Program-made: the position numbers and the translations under genes
DNA from: Berberis thunbergii
Taxonomy: Eukaryota; Streptophyta; Magnoliopsida; Ranunculales; Berberidaceae
Assembly (NCBI GenBank): GCA_003290165.1
Contig: QNQO01007592.1
Coordinates: 310,001 to 374,000, forward strand
Length of the DNA: 64,000 nucleotides
Direction of reading: 5' to 3'
In this document: piece by piece, positions 22,561-37,821 of the stretch
Layout: each line of letters opens with the position of its first letter
How positions within the stretch are numbered: the first letter of the stretch is position 1
Notes under the pieces: generated by a model
Told to the model about the DNA's origin: nothing
What the model saw: the letters and a program-made list of their open reading frames with translations, nothing else
Database searches by the model: none

Positions 22561-23639
22561 CCATAAGTTGATTATATATGTCTGACTCGCGTCCTGGTCT
22601 TTGTTGGCTTGATATGTTGATTGCTTGTATTATCGAGTTTTGATGTCTTTATTTTGTTGTCCATGCATAAGATGAGGATTCCGAACTTGTAATTTTATTG
22701 ATGTTACCTTCTCGGGTATTCTAACCAACCCTAGTGGTTGTTTTTCTTGGAAAGTTACGCTAGGTTGTAGAGTGGTTTGCTTCATCTTCCTGACGTTTGC
22801 TTGATTGATGTCGATCCTCATGTTGTTAGAGATTTACATATTTTTTGCTTTGTCTCACCTTGCTAATGTCTTCAAGTTGTCAGATTTGTTATTGGTTTTA
22901 TTTGTTTGTTACGTCTCGTCGTTTGTTGGATATGTTATTGTAGCTAACAGACTCGAGGTGCTTTCTGACTTGGTAATTGAGTAGTACTTAATTGTCGGAT
23001 CGTGCTTATATCAACTCCAAACTATCCAATCATATTCGCAATAGCGCCAAATTGTCCAATCATGCTCACATCAGCACCAAATTGTCTAATCATGCTTGCA
23101 TTAGCACCAACTGCCGAGGTTTAATCGAGTATGTTGCCGTCAATTTCGTCGTTAGTAATCGGGTTGGGCTTGCATCCGCCAGTAGGGTCTTCGAATTGTG
23201 TTGGTTGATTGGTGCAAGCTTTTCCATGTTCTTTTATCATGAATCGGTAAAATGGTTTGTCTGGTTTTGTTTGGTGTTAGTAGTCCTACTTCGATATAGA
23301 TCAGCTCGAGTGGGAGGTGTCTTCGACTGCTTCTTCATTTGGGTTGATCGCTTTGTTCCCTCCGACCATGTAGTGTAGGGCGTATATTAGTTCGTTGGGC
23401 TGTTCTTTTGATTCCGTAGTGGTGTCTGCTTTTGTCTCTTCCTTCTAGGTCTCCTCTCATTCTGCGTGGGCAGTTGATGTGTTCTCATTTCGCCATGTGT
23501 TTCAGTATATTGGCCCTACTCGTTTTCAAGTCTATGTATAGTTTGTATGTCTTTTTCATCACATTGTTCCCGTTCATGTCTGGGCCTTGCCAACTGCGTC
23601 TTCTCAAACTCTTGCTGGATTGATTTGGGCCTCCCATTA
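22561..23639. other. Spacer of C1 without a recognisable gene
   Basis: Includes a short run of three repeats of 'tcaacaccaaattgtc' type near 23010-23110. ORFs here (for example 22992-23378) show no domain and are probably chance. Confidence 0.45.
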
Positions 23640-24543
23640 TTCTGATGCCTCTTCAATTGAATACTACCCTCCCGAAAATCCGTCATCTCTTATTCTTTCC
23701 TCCCTCCTTTTTCGCTTCTTTGAGTGGTTTTATCTTTTTGGTGATTTTTCTTCCTGACAACTTTCATCTCCTCGAGAGAAATGTGCTTTTGGGCGGTCTT
23801 CAACAAGACCACCATGCTTTTTTGTTGATTCAGGTTGAGAACATAAAAAATGGTCATATTTTCCGCCTGGCAGTGAAAATAACAGTAGTTGTGTCATCAC
23901 TGCATCCATCGATCATTGTCAGCTCGTTAGTAAAATGAGTGATGTATTTCTTTATCGTCTCCTCAGGCTTCTGCTTGATGTGAAGGAGGTAATATGGTTC
24001 GTTCCTCATTCGCTAACTTTCGATGAATCTTGTGATAAATGTTGAGGTTAGTGCTTGGAAGGAGTCTATTGACCTTGATGGTAAGTTGTTGAACCAAGTA
24101 CAGGTAAGACTAGTCGGAAATATTCTATATAAGATTGACTCCATAGTCTCCTTTAATGCCATCACGTGGTGAAAATGTTGCAAATGGTCTGTTGGGTCGG
24201 TGGTGTCATCATATGCTTCGAACTTTGGTGGGGTGAACTTCTCTGGCATGTGAGTTATCATGAGGGCGTCAGAAAATAGCGGCTTGGCTAGTTCGTACAA
24301 TACATTGGGATCTGTGGTTCCGATCCTGAACGGGATTTTAGCAGATATTCCGTCGCTCTGTGGAGTCTTACCCTAGGGAAGTTCATTGCTTTCGAGATTT
24401 CCCTGTTGAGGTCTTACAGAAACCTCATTTTTTTCTCAGGTTCGGTTGGTAGAGTTTTGGTGGGGCGGCGCTGGCAATATAGTGTCACCAGTAGGAGGGT
24501 TATTATTATTGTTGCTAGATTGAGAGTATGTAGAGTGTTCCAT
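23640..24543 (-). pseudogene. gag remnant of C1
   Basis: Reading leftward from an ATG at 24543 (MEHSTYSQ). The core at 24300-24013 reads YELAKPLFSDALM, then PEKFTPPKFEAYDDTTDP and TWFNNLPSRSIDSFQAL, a divergent form of the gag core in A, E1, P2 and E3. It continues with THFTNELTMIDGCSDDTT at about 23945-23890 and then decays. Zinc-knuckle and protease regions are not evident. Stops interrupt it. Confidence 0.75.
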
Positions 24544-24625
24544 CTATTCTGATACTCTATCGATTGTTGATCAAATCTTAGTGAGTTTTGTTACCTTGGA
24601 TCTTCTTTTTAGAAATGAAACTTGT

Positions 24626-24649
24626 CGTTCCCCACAAACGGCGCCAAAC
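24626..24649 (-). other. Primer-binding site of C1
   Basis: Reverse complement GTTTGGCGCCGTTTGTGGGG sits next to the LTR start. It is the best preserved PBS in the window, with the TGGCGCCGT core also typical of Tat and Athila elements. Confidence 0.8.
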
Positions 24650-25010
24650 TGATACATCTAAATCTCGTCCTCCTGTGAGTTTGACCTGCAAAACAGATGT
24701 TAGACTGCCAATGACCACATTTTTGGTGGCCGAAGGCACTCCGATGCTTAAGTCAACAAATCTGTTGAAGAAGAAAGTAAATATGGACAAAACTCAAATA
24801 AAGTTGTATACATCGGTCGATTGTTCTCTTTACCTTATATAATGGTCGCGATTAATTCTCTGTGTGATTAAGCATGTAGGGCACAACGGAAGGAGACGTT
24901 CCTCGTAATAGTCTTCTCTTTTGTGAAGATCCGTCCGTGGAGGCGAACTCCCTTCACGACTCTTTTCTTATGCAATATTTCTATTCTTTATGAGAAAACT
25001 CGTTCAGGAC
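24650..25010 (-). repeat. 5' LTR of C1 (outer end truncated)
   Basis: Starts TGATACATCT next to the PBS and parallels 60091 onward. Similarity stops after 'gagaaaactcgttcagg' at about 25010, roughly 235 bp short of a full LTR. It lies within 300 bp of the AAP start codon and points away from that gene. Confidence 0.75.
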
Positions 25011-25305
25011 TCCTTCACTATTGGAACATTTTATGAGAAACAAAAGTGTGTAACACGAATGAAAAAAAAAAAAAAAAAAAAAAAAAATTATAATATTTGA
25101 ATTTAAAATCTTTTGTCATTATCACCACAACATCGCCAGGTAGCCAATTAATGCTCTAAATTCAATTAACTCTATCCAAAATAGGAAATGCTGCTATCTG
25201 TCAAAAGCTCTCTGTTTTCTTTTGGACACTTTGCTTCTATGTATCCCATCAATATTTTTAACCCCTTCTCCTTGCTTTCTTCTTTAAATCACACAATCAG
25301 ATATA
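25011..25305 (+). promoter_or_regulatory. Upstream region and presumed 5' leader of the AAP gene
   Basis: Short AT-rich stretch between the truncated C1 LTR and the AAP start. It includes a poly-A run (about 25062-25087) followed by 'ttataatatttgaattt', the only TATA-like sequence I see, and a pyrimidine-rich leader 'ccccttctccttgctttctt' just before the ATG. The native promoter must be very short or have been displaced by the retroelement. Confidence 0.4.
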
Positions 25306-28300
25306 ATGGTTACCGAGTTACCAGAGAGATTTGGAGGCCCTCCAATGGATTTCGACGATGATGGCCGGGAAAAAAGAACTGGTATGATCACTTCATTTAC
25401 TGTCTAGTTCTTCTTGGTGAATTTCAATTTCTTTTTAATTGAATTGCGGATTTTTAATTAAAATTATTTTTTTGGTTTGGAAATGAAGGCACTTGGGTAA
25501 CTGCAACTGCACATATTATTACTGCTGTGATTGGATCTGGAGTGTTGTCCTTAGCATGGGCCGTAGCGCAATTGGGCTGGATTGGTGGTATTGTCACTCT
25601 TGCGACTTTTGCCTGCATCACCTGTTTCACTTCAACTCTACTCGCTGATTGCTATCGATCACCTGATCGAGTCACTGGCAAGCGAAACTATACTTATGTT
25701 GGTGTTGTGAAAGCCAACTTAGGTAAATTCTTCGTCATTCGCGGCTCATTGCCCATTTTCAGATACCACATTCCTTACACTTTTTGTTTTTAGGTGGGAT
25801 GAAAGTCAAATTATGTGGAGTAGCCCAAAATATCTTTCTTGTGGGACTAACCATCGGATACGCCATTACTACATCCATTAGCATTGGGTAAATTATCAAA
25901 ACCTTTCCATGTTTCATGCATTATTTGAGGCAAGGATAGCGATTTCAATTTTTTGTGGTAATTTCAGTAAGTTGATTTGAACAAATATTTTGTTGTATAT
26001 ACAAAAAATGTAAAAATTTTAATCGTAATTTTAAAATTATCAATATAATTTAATCAATTTAAACTCTCACAAGACATAAAATGTCATACAAACTACATAT
26101 TGCACAAGAATCATTTATATGACAAATTTTAATACTAAACTGAGGTTATAACGAGTTAAAATGTACAAAAACTGAGATTTGCCTATGGAAGAATTCAATA
26201 CGTTGAATTTCGAAAAAATATTTAGTAACTGGGAAAAAAAGTCGTAATGAAATTTTGACATTTTTCCAAAAATCACATTCCTTGATTTGAAGTATTTCCC
26301 ATTTAACTAGTCTTATTGCAGTTCAAAAGTATTCCTAAAATTACTTTAACACTCATTTTGGACGGAAACCGCCAGTTCTTAATGTTGGTTAACCTTGAAA
26401 TTTTCAATAACCGAAATGGTGTTACATTGTGCTAAAACACCATATTTCATCCACATCTATAACACCCCAAACAGGGCTAGATTCCTGGTCCAAACAAACA
26501 ACAATTATTCCATAGAATTTCCTTTAAAATAGTTTGTTTAAGAAAATTGAAATTCTGATAGTTTACTCATTTTCATAGAAAATACTTATTCTCTCCGCTC
26601 TCCTCTTATTCAAATTTGAATATTATTATCGAAGTAAAAAGAAATTATAATTTTATGCGTATCATGCATGTAGGTATAATAGTATTAGTAAGAATGGTAT
26701 AGATGATAATGAGCATTTTGGCCATTTACAACGCAAAATGTCAGTCAATATGACATTTTCTGTCCAAAATGAGCCCCAATTAAAAGGCATGATTTTTTTT
26801 TTTTTTTAAATGACTATAACAAGCATAATAAACAGGGGCTATCAATTCTTTAACATTTGCAATTGTTGATTTTATTTTATATAAATCAGGGCAATTAAAA
26901 AATCCAACTGTTTCCACAAGAATGGTCACAATGCAGACTGCCGCGCATCAAACAATCTGCCCATGGTGGTGTTTGGTGCACTACAGATAATTTTGTCCCA
27001 ACTACAAAATTTCCGTAAGCTCAAATGGCTCTCCATCATTGCCTCTATCATGTCCTTCACTTACTCTTCCATAGGCCTTGGTCTTGCCATAGCCAAATGT
27101 GCAGGTTTTGTTTCTTCAAAATAACAGTTGTCTTTTTATTTTATTTTTTTTGTAACAAAACAACTGTTATTAGTTTCAATGAATACGAGTAAATTTAATT
27201 AACCATGTTTGATAATTTGGTTGTACACAGAGCCTGGACACAATGCAAGAACGAGTCTTACAGGGACGACTATAGGGGTGGATGTAACACGAATTGAAAA
27301 GGTGTGGAATACTTTCCAAGCCATTGGAAACATTGCATTTGCAATAGGATTTTCTTCAATCCTAGTTGAGATTCAGGCAAGTAATTGACTTTACAATGAA
27401 ATAATTCTGTTAGTCGATTTTGATTGCTTCAACTTATATATATATATGAAAGTTTGTCAAAATAAGAAGGCAAAGGAGAGAGCGAAACAAAACAAAGAGG
27501 AAAACAAAATGAAGAACAAATTTTGATATGACCTTTGTCCTCATGGTTCTATAGATATGTGTAGACATTGTTTTATTAAGGTGGGAGTAACAAACATTTT
27601 GTCAAAATTAACTTTTCCCCTCTTCTCTCCTTTTTTTCCCATTAGAAAAATTGTTCCAAAACAAACTGTGTTTGAAGAAAATCTAAGTTATCATTTACTT
27701 TATTAAATAAAAATAATTTTTAATGAAATAAAAAACCCCGATGTCCATTACTCATTAAGATGCAAATAATATGGATCACATGTAATGATCATAGAATAAC
27801 TTTGAAAATGTATACAGGATACACTGAAAAACTTATTTTGAAAGTGAATTTAGAGAAAATGTATAATCCAGGACACACTGAAAAACTGATTACATCGTGT
27901 TGCAGGACACCCTGAAATCTAGCCCTCCAGAGAACCAAGAAATGAAGAAGGCAGCATTGGTTGGATGTTTGATCACAACATTGTTCTATGGACTCTGCGG
28001 TTTTGTTGGTTATGCTGCCTTTGGAAACACTGCACCAGGAAACTTTCTGACTGGATTTGGTTTTTTTGAACCCTTTTGGCTTATTGATTTTGCGAATGCC
28101 TGCATCATCGTTCATCTTGTGGGTGCTTACCAGGTAAAGGTTATGTTAACAATCATGGACCATTTGTCTAACCATTTTGTTTTATTGATTTGTTTCATCT
28201 TTTATTTGAAGTTCATCTTCATGCATTAATTCAGGTGATTTGTCAACCAATATTTGCATTTGTCGAAAAATGGTGTTCAAGCAGTTGGCCTCATAATGGA

Positions 28301-28660
28301 TTCATAACAACTGAATATCCTGTACAAGTACCATTATATGGTGTATACTACCTGAACATGTTTCGTTTGGTGTGGAGGCCGATATATGTAATAGTATCCA
28401 TTGTGATTGCAATGATCTTACCATTCTTTAATGATTTTGTGGGCCTTTTGGGCGCACTGACATTTTACCCATTAACAGTGTATTTTCCAGTAGAGATGTA
28501 CATGTCGCAGACCAAGATTCCCAAGTATTCAAGAAAATGGTTTGGGCTGAAAGCATTATGTTGGGTATGCTTGATAGTATCACTTGTTGCTGCTGCTGGA
28601 TCCATCCAAGGCCTGATCAAATCCTTGAAGATGTACAAACCCTTTCAAGCTCTACAATAA
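25306..28660 (+). CDS. AAP: Amino acid permease, AAP family (AAAP transporter)
   Basis: A plasma-membrane proton-coupled amino acid importer by family. Seven exons: 25306-25381, 25489-25722, 25794-25887, 26890-27104, 27231-27376, 27906-28133, 28235-28660. They sum to 1,419 nt, 472 residues plus stop, within the usual AAP length (about 465-495), and no stop interrupts the joined frame. The N-terminal cytosolic tail is short and acidic (FGGPPMDFDDDG). The first membrane segment carries TAHIITAVIGSGVLSLAW, a family hallmark near residues 30-47. Later marks are SISIGAIKKSNCFH after the exon 3-4 splice, AGNIAFAIGFS-like 'IGNIAFAIGFSSILVEIQDT' across exons 5-6, CGFVGYAAFG, and the C-terminal MYMSQTKIPKYSRKW. 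About 11 hydrophobic segments are expected. Intron 5 uses a GC donor; the other introns are GT-AG. The subtype (AAP1-AAP8) is not assignable by eye. Confidence 0.95.
27377..27905 (+). other. GC-AG intron 5 of the AAP gene with repeated decoy acceptors
   Basis: The donor is CAG|GCAAGT, the consensus for functional GC donors. The frame needs it: the nearest GT (four bases on) would shift the frame. Toward the 3' end the acceptor context appears three times: 'caggatacactgaaa' (27815), 'caggacacactgaaa' (27869) and the true 'caggacaccctgaaa' (27903). Use of either upstream copy would give a stop within eight codons. Confidence 0.8.
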
Positions 28661-28944
28661 CTTTGGTTTTCGTGAATTAGTTTTTTATTCCTTGGATACA
28701 TTGTTGTTTTCATGGTTGTAAGTCTATAAAAACTACCAGGATGGTTTGTTAGATATAAGAAAAACAAAAGAAACATACTGAATTTTGGTTAGGTAATGAA
28801 GGTTCAGAAAATTTATATTATTGTTTTTTCATTACAATAACAGCCTATAGTGGTTTTTTTTTATATTTTTTAATAACTTAATATGACCATGTAGCATTCC
28901 CGATGTCAAGAATGCTGAAGATTAATTGTCAGGCACGCAAGCTT

Positions 28945-28946
<2 letters not shown>

Positions 28947-28987
<41 letters not shown>
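28947..28987. repeat. (TA)n microsatellite
   Basis: About 20 TA units, 290 bp downstream of the AAP stop codon. Adjacent on one side to a tRNA-like sequence. Confidence 0.95.
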
Positions 28988-28989
<2 letters not shown>

Positions 28990-29095
28990 AAAGGCATGCG
29001 TGCCACCGGTGGGTATAGAACCCAAGATGTGGAGTTAAACCACCATAGCCTTAACCATCCAACCAGGCTACCATTGGCCACTCAAGCTTGTTGCG
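28988..29095 (-). repeat. Possible tRNA-derived SINE fragment
   Basis: The minus strand reads TAGCCTGGTTGGATGGTTAAGG, resembling an A box (TRGYNNARNNGG with one mismatch). About 45 nt later comes GGGTTCTATACCC, resembling a B box with its stem, and then the TA repeat as a tail. This order suits a short tRNA-headed SINE. No target duplication was identified. Confidence 0.35.
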
Positions 29096-30284
29096 ACCTG
29101 CATGAACATGTTTAGTCTGGTGTGACGCAAAGCTGTTTGCTTTTGCCATGTTTTCCATTAGCAGTGAAATTGTATGGAACTCTACAAGTTGTATAATAAG
29201 CAGAATTAACAACGCAGTGTTATTCTCTCAATTCCCATAAAAATATAGTAAAAAACTTAGAAGTGATACTTTTCCCCTGCCCATCTACGCACCATAAATA
29301 AATTTCAGTTGCTAGTGTATGCTGTGTTCAAAGACAATATACTCGGTGTAACTCTGCTAAACCAAACAATAAGGTCAGAGTGCTTATAAAACATAGTGAC
29401 AGGTTGAGATGCACATTCTTTTGGGCATTTTTTGATTATTTGTGCTTCTTGTTGTCTAATTATCCTTTTTGCAACATCAATGTGCGTAAATTTGATTCAA
29501 ACAAATCCGGTCTGCATCCTAGAATTGTATGGTTTAAACTTTAAAATGATTTATCTGCAATTGACTTCCTGGATCATTGCCCTGTAGCAACTCGGACGTT
29601 TTGGTGCTTTACCTCTATGCCTTATGTATGTGTGCTTTACTTCTATGCCTTGTGTATGTTATGTCCCTCAATCAACGAATGCACCAAAACCTGTTGGAAT
29701 ATTTTTTCATTCCAGAAAAACCTGCTTGAATATTTCATTCCAAGTACTTCCAGTAAATCTTTCAAAAGCTGGTGCTTAGATATCTTCTTGTCATTCTTAA
29801 TTCCAAATCCAAGCAATCGGCAAATGCCTCCAACATCTTTAAACTTGTTTTAGAAAAAAAATTAATAGTAAAAATAATAATACACCAGCAGGAGAAAGAT
29901 ATTGGCTAGTTCTTCTTAACCAAGCAATTTGGCTGCCACTCCCTCATAAAAATGTTTGATCTTGCATCTAAAACCACCGTTGACAACCCCATCCCAAACC
30001 CACTTGTCAACCCACTGGACCATTCATTTCATCCCCTCTCAAGTGGTATTGATGATTCAACAAATCAATGCATAGACCAAACCATAAAATGTAGAAAGGC
30101 TTCCACCTGCTGAATCAGTGGTTAACTTGAAACTTAAGACTCTTGTTCAGGGGAAAGCCTGCAAAATATTTCGAACATATGCAATGCAGCTTTTTCCACT
30201 CTGCTGCAGTAGTAGCAATAGCTAATGAGAAAAGTAACAGCTAAATTTTCTTGCCTAATAAAATATTGAAGTAACTGACTATCA
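29096..30284. other. Intergenic DNA without a recognisable gene
   Basis: Between AAP and the hAT-like element. ORFs such as 29617-29853 show no domain. A repeated phrase 'gctttac(c/t)tctatgcctt(a/g)tgtatg' occurs near 29607-29658. Confidence 0.5.
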
Positions 30285-30292
30285 TCACACAT

Positions 30293-31200
30293 CTGGGATG
30301 CACGGACTCGGATACGCGTATCGTATTGGATACGGATACAACACGGCGACTTGGTAATTTTCAAAAAATTAGGACTCGAGGACTCGTCGACACGTCAAAC
30401 CTTATTTTTATTTTTATATTTTATTAAAAAACTATTAACATAATGTCATAACTCATAAACAATAATTAATAATCTAAATATATAAAACATCTAAATGGAA
30501 TGAGCTTAATTAATGAAATTATTTGAATGAATGAAAAGTTTAGGTACATAAGTGAAAATTAGAGTAATGGATTCTAATATGGGTCGGGCCTAATTTGAAC
30601 CCTACACAACACATCAATGTAATCAATATAGATAGCACAAAGTAATGGAAGTCAATCCATAAGAACAACGTATCCTGACCAATATCTCATAAATGATAAT
30701 ACAGAAGATGGGAGGCGCAGGAAGTTGAAGAAACAGTGAAAGAGGAAGTTGAAGAAAGCTCCCTGTCTCGATCTCCCCTCCCAGTCGAATCAGTCGATCA
30801 ATCAGATGGGAGGCGCAGGAAGTTGAAGAAACAGCGAAAGCTCCCAGACTATCGATCTCTCTCCCTGCTCAATCTCCCCTCCCAGTCGAATCAGTCGATC
30901 GATCAGAAGGGAGGCACAGGAAGTTGAAGAAACAGCGAAAGCTCGATCGATCTCTCTGATCGATGGATCTCTGTGCTCGATCTCTGGGTAGATTTCAGCC
31001 GTCAGATTTTATCAAGATCTGAAGAAAAAAAAATTAGCAACCGAATCCTAACCGTATCCGGACCGGGTCAAGCCATATCCTAACCAAGTCACGTTGACCG
31101 CGTGTTGGATACGTATCGAACGCAAATTGCACGCGTATCCGTATCCAACACGCGTATTACTAGGATTCGAAGGGTTTTGCCGAGAATCCGTGCTTCCTAG
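30293..31200. mobile_element. Non-autonomous hAT-like element with 8-bp target duplication
   Basis: The left end is CTGGGATGCACGGACTC; the right end read inward on the other strand is CTAGGAAGCACGGATTC, imperfect inverted repeats. The flanks are an identical TCACACAT (30285-30292 and 31201-31208), an 8-bp duplication typical of hAT insertion. Subterminal 'ggatacg/cgtatcc' motifs are frequent at both ends, as expected for transposase-binding repeats. No transposase is encoded. A minisatellite lies inside. Confidence 0.85.
30706..30945. repeat. Minisatellite inside the hAT-like element
   Basis: About 2.7 copies of a roughly 95-bp unit with 'gggaggcgcaggaagttg', 'agaaacagcgaaagctc' and 'cccctcccagtcgaatcag' (units begin near 30710, 30808 and 30910). 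An open frame through it (30736-30927) encodes only repeat peptides. Confidence 0.85.
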
Positions 31201-31208
31201 TCACACAT

Positions 31209-31460
31209 CAATCAAGTTAAATGCAATTAGGCGAATATTGAACTTGTCCATGGTGAACCATATTCAGTTAAGATCCTTGCAAAACCAAAGTACCTAAAAA
31301 CACAGGTTTTTCCAAAATAGTAGCATATCATAACAATCAACACGCTAGGACAAGTAGCAACAACCATCAAGTTGTCTTAGCATGCGTTACCAAATCACAT
31401 AACAAGCACATTGAGACAAACAAGCATATCATAAAGCGAGTCAAGCTAATAACAAATCTC
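31209..31460 (-). other. Presumed 3' UTR of alpha-tubulin
   Basis: AT-rich region directly downstream of the tubulin stop, with no ORF of note. No canonical AATAAA was picked out. Confidence 0.4.
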
Positions 31461-35070
<3,610 letters not shown>

Positions 35071-35084
35071 TTTCTCTGGGTGCA

Positions 35085-35092
35085 TATTTATA
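35085..35092 (-). promoter_or_regulatory. TATA box of alpha-tubulin
   Basis: TATAAATA on the minus strand, within CCTATAAATATGCACCC, about 115 bp upstream of the ATG. The duplicated promoter at 37935-37942 keeps the same eight bases. Confidence 0.75.
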
Positions 35093-35815
35093 GGAAAGGA
35101 ACGAACGAACGTCTGGCTTTAACCATGGTTAGGTAGCTGTGGTTAACGGGTGAGACTGAGTTGCCAGCGAAGCCATCATGATCATGCCAGTCTAACAAAC
35201 CGTTTTATGCCTCATTTTTAACTTTATTTTTTGCCGCTCAATTTATTAAGGGAATTACTGGAAAAAAAAAACCCCAAATTGATAACTCGCAACTATTTTC
35301 TCAAATATTAATCAAAATTCACGAAATAAAAAACCATCTTTTACTCCAAAAAAATCCCATATTAAAAAAACCATAATCATATTTTTAATTTACTTAAATA
35401 AAACCTTTAAAACTACACCTCCTAACGACTAACTTTAAAAATTCTCTCTCTTTCTTTTTCTAACTAGAAATTAAAATTATAGTTAGGGTGGTGGTGTGGC
35501 AGTTTTTTGCGGATATTCACTCCGCCCGAATTGTTGGATCGGATTGAGTTTACCTTAATAGATTTTGGAGCAGTTTCGAGCGTCAAAATTTTATCCGTCA
35601 TTGTTTTGAGGCGAATACGGATTTGACCATATCCGCTTCGCGGATATCCATTTATCTATGTCTTATTACTAAAATACATTAATTCCCTTTATAATAATAA
35701 AAACTTTAAAACCCGTAAACCTAATTCTCCATTGCCCCTCCTTTGCATCATACAACTGCTACTTACAGACAACACCTCTTCTTCTTCTTCTTCTCTAGTT
35801 CTCTAAGGCTTTTGA

Positions 35816-37752
35816 GATTTCAAATGGGCGAATTAGTGACTCCGGTTCAAAAATCTTAATCTCTGGTGGACCGATCGGATTGGTATGAAGATCTATTGTT
35901 GATTGAGTAGGTTTTGAGGAAAGATGAATCAATTTCATTTGATGAGAAAATATTAGAATAGATGGACAAAGAAAAAAAAAAGATAAGGGAGATAGAGGTG
36001 AGGACAAGCATGGCCTGCAAGTAATCGATTGTCGATAGAAGATTCCGAAAAGGACGTTTGAGGGGGTGGAATTTCGCAAGGTGTTGACTCGGCCAGGTGG
36101 TGTCGGCGAGTATGGAACCGACGAGGAGGCGTGTAATATCTGTAGTTTTCTTTAAAAAATCTATTTAGAGGGTGGGGGTACTCAAAAAATTTGGTGGGGG
36201 CACATAGCCACCCAACCTTAAAAGAAAAAGAAAAAAAACCCTATCCTTCTTCCTTCTTTTCTCTTTTTTTCTTACAGGGAGCGATCCTCCCTTTGTTCAT
36301 CTTCTTCTCCGGTGAGTTTTTGCGTAGATTGCATATTTCTCCCCCCCCCCCCCCCCACCCCAAAATTCATCCCCTCCTCCTCATTTTTCTTCCTATTTCT
36401 CCCCTCTCATTCTTGCTTCAGTTTTTCGTTTTAAAAATTGAAAATTTTAGATTGTGTGGGCTTAACGGTGTTGGCTTTGACTGATCGGATTGCATAGCTC
36501 CGATCAGCCCTTTCAGGGGTATTTGTGGGTTGGCCGAAATTTCAAAAACAAATCAGTGTGCATGTTCATTAGTAAGGTTCTTTTGCGTGAATCCAAGACT
36601 TAGGCGGGTGGGTGAGCTGCAAATTCATGATTCTGGGTGTTCTTGGACCTATATTCGGCCTGTGGTGCTGTTCAAAGGTGATCAGACAGGAGTAGGGTGG
36701 GTTTCGGTGAGTTTTTGCCGATGTTTGGGTGTTCGCCGGATTTAATTTGTCGGTAAGGTTTTTTTTCAGTCACACGCCAGTTGTAACTTTTTTTTTTCCA
36801 ATTTTCAGCTAGTTTGCTCACTTTTGAGTCTGCCTTGCAGTTTAAGAAATTTCCTTGGTCCCACATTCGCTGTTTTGTGAGTTGGGAGCTTCGACCGGTA
36901 GGAATTGGGTTCCAAAAACCCATTCCGCTCAGGTGAGTGTAACTATATTATTTACGTTGAGTAATATTTATTTTAAATCCTTAATTTAATTTTTACATTA
37001 TGCCGTCGATTGTGTATAATTGAATCAAAGTCCAAAATTCGGGGTTATTGGAGATTTCAATGGTTGTGTTGGTTCTTTTGTGAATGAAATATGTATTGAG
37101 TTTTCTTCAAGCATGATATACATGAATGAAATGGAATGGTGGTTGAATTTGGGTGTGATTAGGCTTTGGTGTAATGGCATTGTCTTGTATGTTGCGTTTT
37201 ACAGTAAATTGCCGAGTCTTGAGCATGTATGATAGTTCGACTCGAATGAATTTATTGTGGTGAATGGGGTCATATTGGGACCCTGGCGTAGTCGTGAATT
37301 TATGAAAATTGCCCAACTGATTATGGTTGCACGTCTGGTACATTTGATTTTGTACAGACTCGTAGTATGTGCATGTGGATATTAGTGTAAGTGTATTTAC
37401 CCCACTGTAATGCCTTTTGTGCCAATGCTTAGGAGCTTGCTCGCATCGTGAGTTTGATGGTCCTTGAGATGACTCGCACCAAATATCGAGGACGCTATTG
37501 CATGTGGCAAGTTTGTTGAGGTGTGGTGAGCTCCCGCACGTACTTGCCACTAGAAAGTGCAGTAGGACGAGTCCCAGAGGACGAGCTTTGCAGATTATTT
37601 GCTTTCCCTCCCAGCGCGCTCGAGTTTGATTTGTCTTAGGTTGGCCGTGTTAGGTCAGTCGTTCGGGATGTCTAAGCTTGTATCTTGGCAGATGGCACCC
37701 CATTGGGATACAAACCACCCGAAGTGGTACTGGTGCACGTTGTGGGATGTTT
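35816..37752. other. Unidentified region between the two tubulin promoter copies
   Basis: No gene recognised. It includes a C-run (about 36343-36358), T-rich tracts and a perfect-looking splice donor 'ccgctcaggtgagtgt' near 36925. The texture resembles a retroelement LTR or untranslated leader, but no terminal repeats or coding motifs were found. Short ORFs such as 36191-36484 and 37107-37550 show no domain. Confidence 0.4.
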
Positions 37753-37821
37753 AAGTTCCCAGCATGCATTTCCAACCTGAATACCAGCTTGACCGATGTG
37801 GACCGAAATGCACTCTCTCAT
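37753..37821 (-). pseudogene. Orphan alpha-tubulin exon 1
   Basis: Starts at an ATG at 37821 and encodes [20 protein letters not shown] then WEL, 23 codons the same in protein as the real gene; it then breaks into unrelated sequence at the duplication edge inside codon 24. There is no splice donor and no other exon, so it cannot make tubulin. Confidence 0.92.

Larger units (their letters stand above)
17740..25010 (-). mobile_element. Element C1: second LTR-retroelement family, minus strand
   Basis: Order on the minus strand: truncated 5' LTR 25010-24650, PBS, gag 24543-23640, spacer, 72-bp minisatellite 22560-21860, then the antisense coiled-coil ORF (plus strand, 18322-20810), polypurine tract and truncated 3' LTR 18058-17740. 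A hAT-like MITE is inserted at the very end of the antisense ORF. The LTRs differ from the A/E1/E3 type but resemble the one at 60091. Protease, RT and integrase were not seen. The architecture matches the other family, so the two are probably related subfamilies. Confidence 0.7.

Noticed and set aside
25527..25793. Stand-alone 88-codon ORF
   Set aside because: It is AAP exon 2 read through into intron 2; the true gene model joins it to other exons.
28903..29115. 70-codon ORF with Ile-Tyr repeats
   Set aside because: Runs through the TA microsatellite; no start context or domain.
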